A stretch of DNA of 13,155 nt, taken from assembly GCA_024709285.1 (NCBI GenBank), contig JANJWY010000033.1, forward strand, positions 1-13,155. Direction: 5' to 3'. A model generated the notes under the pieces. The model was not told where the DNA came from and did no database searches. It saw only the letters and a program-made list of their open reading frames with translations. Source of the stretch: Erysipelotrichaceae bacterium (GTDB lineage: Bacteria > Bacillota_I > Bacilli_A > Erysipelotrichales > Erysipelotrichaceae). Made by a program: the position numbers and the translations under genes. Below are positions 11,453 through 13,155 of the stretch, in pieces (positions within the stretch are counted from its first letter, which is position 1; every line of letters starts with the position of its first letter).

Positions 11453-13155
11453 TTATTCGACAATATCTGTCAGGGTATTTATTACTTGTTGGGTGTTTAC
11501 GTCGATTAACCCGATATCCGTCAGTTTGACTTCCGGTATGACGGGTAATGAGATAAATGATAACATCAAAAATGGATTAAAGGTATGCTGTTTGAGAAAG
11601 TATCCGGCTTTTGTGTGCAAATCTTTCAATTGTTCAACAAGCTCTGCAAGTTTTCGGTTTGTCATAAGTCCGGCGATTTCGAGGCTGACGTGGGATAGGA
11701 TTTTTCCATCGTTGGCAACGACGTATCCGCCTTCGTTTTTTCGTAATTGTTCAACGGCCATGATGATGTCAAAGTCGTTGGTTCCGATGGCAATGATATT
11801 GTGTGAGTCATGGGCAACAGTAGTCGCAATAGCTCCCCCGGTCAAGCCAAATCCCTTTACAGCGCATACGCCGATGTTGCCGGTTTGGTTATGTCGTTCG
11901 ATGACGACTAATTTTGCCTGGTCTTTTTCAACACTTGGGACGAATTGGCCAAAGAGATTTTTTTCGGTCGTTTCGATATGCATGGGTGTGATGACGCCTT
12001 CTGGGATGATTTTGATCATTTTCAAGGCATTATGTTGTCCCATGTTGCATTGGATGTCAGAGACTTGATATTCTGCACAGTTGATGGAGAATTTGACTCT
12101 TTCGGGGGTGGTCACTTCGATGTGTGCTTTGGGTTGCAAGGGTATCCCATATCTTGCGATCAGTTTACCGTTTTTGTAGACTTCTTCGGCTTCAATATGA
12201 TTTAGGTCATTGAATATAAAGAAGTCAGCCATGTATCCGGGTGCGAGTGCTCCTTGATTGTCGAATTTATAGTGTCTGGCTGGGTTCAGTGTGGCCATGG
12301 TGATGGCCATTACCGGGTCAAGTCCTAGCTGGATGGCTAAGTTGACTGCATAGTCGACACCGCCTTCTTTGACGATATCATCGGGGTGGCGGTCATCAGT
12401 ACAGAAGCAAATCTGATGAGCATTCTTCTCGTTGACGGCTGGCAGCAGTTCTTTCAGATTTCTGATGACACTGCCTTCGCGGATAAATACCGTGATTCCT
12501 CTGCGCAGGCGATCGATCATATCATCGATTTGGCCGCATTCGTGGTCATTGCGGATTTGCAGGGATGCATATAAATCCAAGTCTTTTTTATTCAGCACAC
12601 TGCCGTGTCCATCGATACTGCGGTTTCTTTGTATCGCATCGGCGATTTTGATCATCATGTCATCTTCACATTTGACGGCTTCAAGGTCCATGACTTCAGC
12701 TAAACCAAGCACTTTGGGGTGTGAATAGAATGGTCGCAAATCTTCGGCTTTGAGTATGGCTCCGGCGTGTTCAAGTCTGGTTGATGGAACACAGGATGGA
12801 AGAACGATTTGTATATCCAGGTCACAAATTTCTGCACAGTCAAGCATGTATTTAATGCCGGTGTGTCCGCATACATTGGCTATTTCGTGAGGATCTGCGA
12901 TGATTTTTCCGATTCCTCGGGGTATGAATATGTCATTGAGTACCATGGGTGTGACCATCGTCGATTCTATGTGTATGTGGGCATCGGTCAATAAGGGTGC
13001 GGCATACCGACCGTTACCTTCGATGATCTCTTCAGCGTCGAAGTCTTCAAATCCCAGGATTCTGCCGCGATCGATTACAAGGCTGCCTTTGTGGATTTCA
13101 CGTGTCAGTGTATTAATGATGTTAAGATTTCTGATACATAATTCCGGTTTGATTT
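11453..13155 (-). CDS. ade: adenine deaminase (5' end beyond the right edge)
   Basis: A metal-dependent amidohydrolase converting adenine to hypoxanthine and ammonia. The open frame continues past the only local candidate start (a TTG at 12991) to the window edge; its upstream residues, such as GSLVIDRGRILGFEDF, match the N-terminal beta-sandwich of the family, so the TTG is internal and the gene is partial. About 566 residues are visible and 10-20 are probably missing. Motifs: metal-binding HxH in DAHIHIES, ADPHEIANV, GHGSVL, FCTDDRHPDD and, in the C-terminal domain, VAHDSHNIIAIG with NEGGYVV. The usual PGFIDAH before the HxH reads PLLTDAH. It is the most upstream visible gene of the operon; with a hypoxanthine phosphoribosyltransferase elsewhere, its product would feed guaB and guaA. 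Confidence 0.94.
   Translation of the reverse strand, partial: IKPELCIRNLNIINTLTREIHKGSLVIDRGRILGFEDFDAEEIIEGNGRYAAPLLTDAHIHIESTMVTPMVLNDIFIPRGIGKIIADPHEIANVCGHTGIKYMLDCAEICDLDIQIVLPSCVPSTRLEHAGAILKAEDLRPFYSHPKVLGLAEVMDLEAVKCEDDMMIKIADAIQRNRSIDGHGSVLNKKDLDLYASLQIRNDHECGQIDDMIDRLRRGITVFIREGSVIRNLKELLPAVNEKNAHQICFCTDDRHPDDIVKEGGVDYAVNLAIQLGLDPVMAITMATLNPARHYKFDNQGALAPGYMADFFIFNDLNHIEAEEVYKNGKLIARYGIPLQPKAHIEVTTPERVKFSINCAEYQVSDIQCNMGQHNALKMIKIIPEGVITPMHIETTEKNLFGQFVPSVEKDQAKLVVIERHNQTGNIGVCAVKGFGLTGGAIATTVAHDSHNIIAIGTNDFDIIMAVEQLRKNEGGYVVANDGKILSHVSLEIAGLMTNRKLAELVEQLKDLHTKAGYFLKQHTFNPFLMLSFISLPVIPEVKLTDIGLIDVNTQQVINTLTDIVE

Noticed and set aside
12809..12994. Plus-strand open frames within ade.
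   Set aside because: Antisense shadows of a well-supported adenine deaminase gene.

Overview
The window reads as a chromosomal segment of a low-GC Gram-positive bacterium (Bacillota). The evidence is strong AGGAGG-type ribosome binding sites, A+T-rich sigma-A-like promoters (nearly all with an extended TGn -10 element), intrinsic terminators, and a compact tRNA operon with encoded CCA ends. UGA behaves as a stop and Trp is UGG. A genus cannot be named from sequence alone; an Erysipelotrichia-like or other small-genome Bacillota lineage is a guess, prompted by the minimal IMP dehydrogenase.

Layout, left to right. 1-440 holds the possible 3' end of a gene, then a promoter with three phased TGTGAAA repeats that drives a short structured RNA ending in an intrinsic terminator just before mutY. 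mutY (+) meets a minus-strand aldo/keto reductase tail to tail; the two stop codons overlap in one CTAG. The reductase is the second gene of a patatin-like lipase operon. Between that operon and a D-2-hydroxyacid dehydrogenase (-) lies a second short RNA candidate (about 150 nt) with its own promoter, a closing stem, two internal hairpins, an unpaired CCUCCC tract and a terminator. A nitroreductase (-) follows.

5275-6470 is a tnpB-only IS200/IS605-type element (-) with a hairpin-rich right end that probably encodes the omega RNA. It sits directly after the terminator of a six-tRNA operon (-) transcribed Val-Thr-Tyr-Gln-Lys-Gly. Divergently, a small four-helix membrane protein and alanine racemase (alr) form a + strand operon. 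It converges on a shared bidirectional terminator with a purine operon (-): adenine deaminase (runs off the right edge), a short IMP dehydrogenase lacking its CBS pair, and GMP synthase.

Together the purine genes form a route from adenine to hypoxanthine and, after a phosphoribosyltransferase not seen here, from IMP to XMP to GMP. The most novel-looking parts are the two intergenic structured RNAs, both carrying an exposed C-rich anti-Shine-Dalgarno-like tract. Next come the tnpB/omega RNA locus and the CBS-less IMP dehydrogenase.
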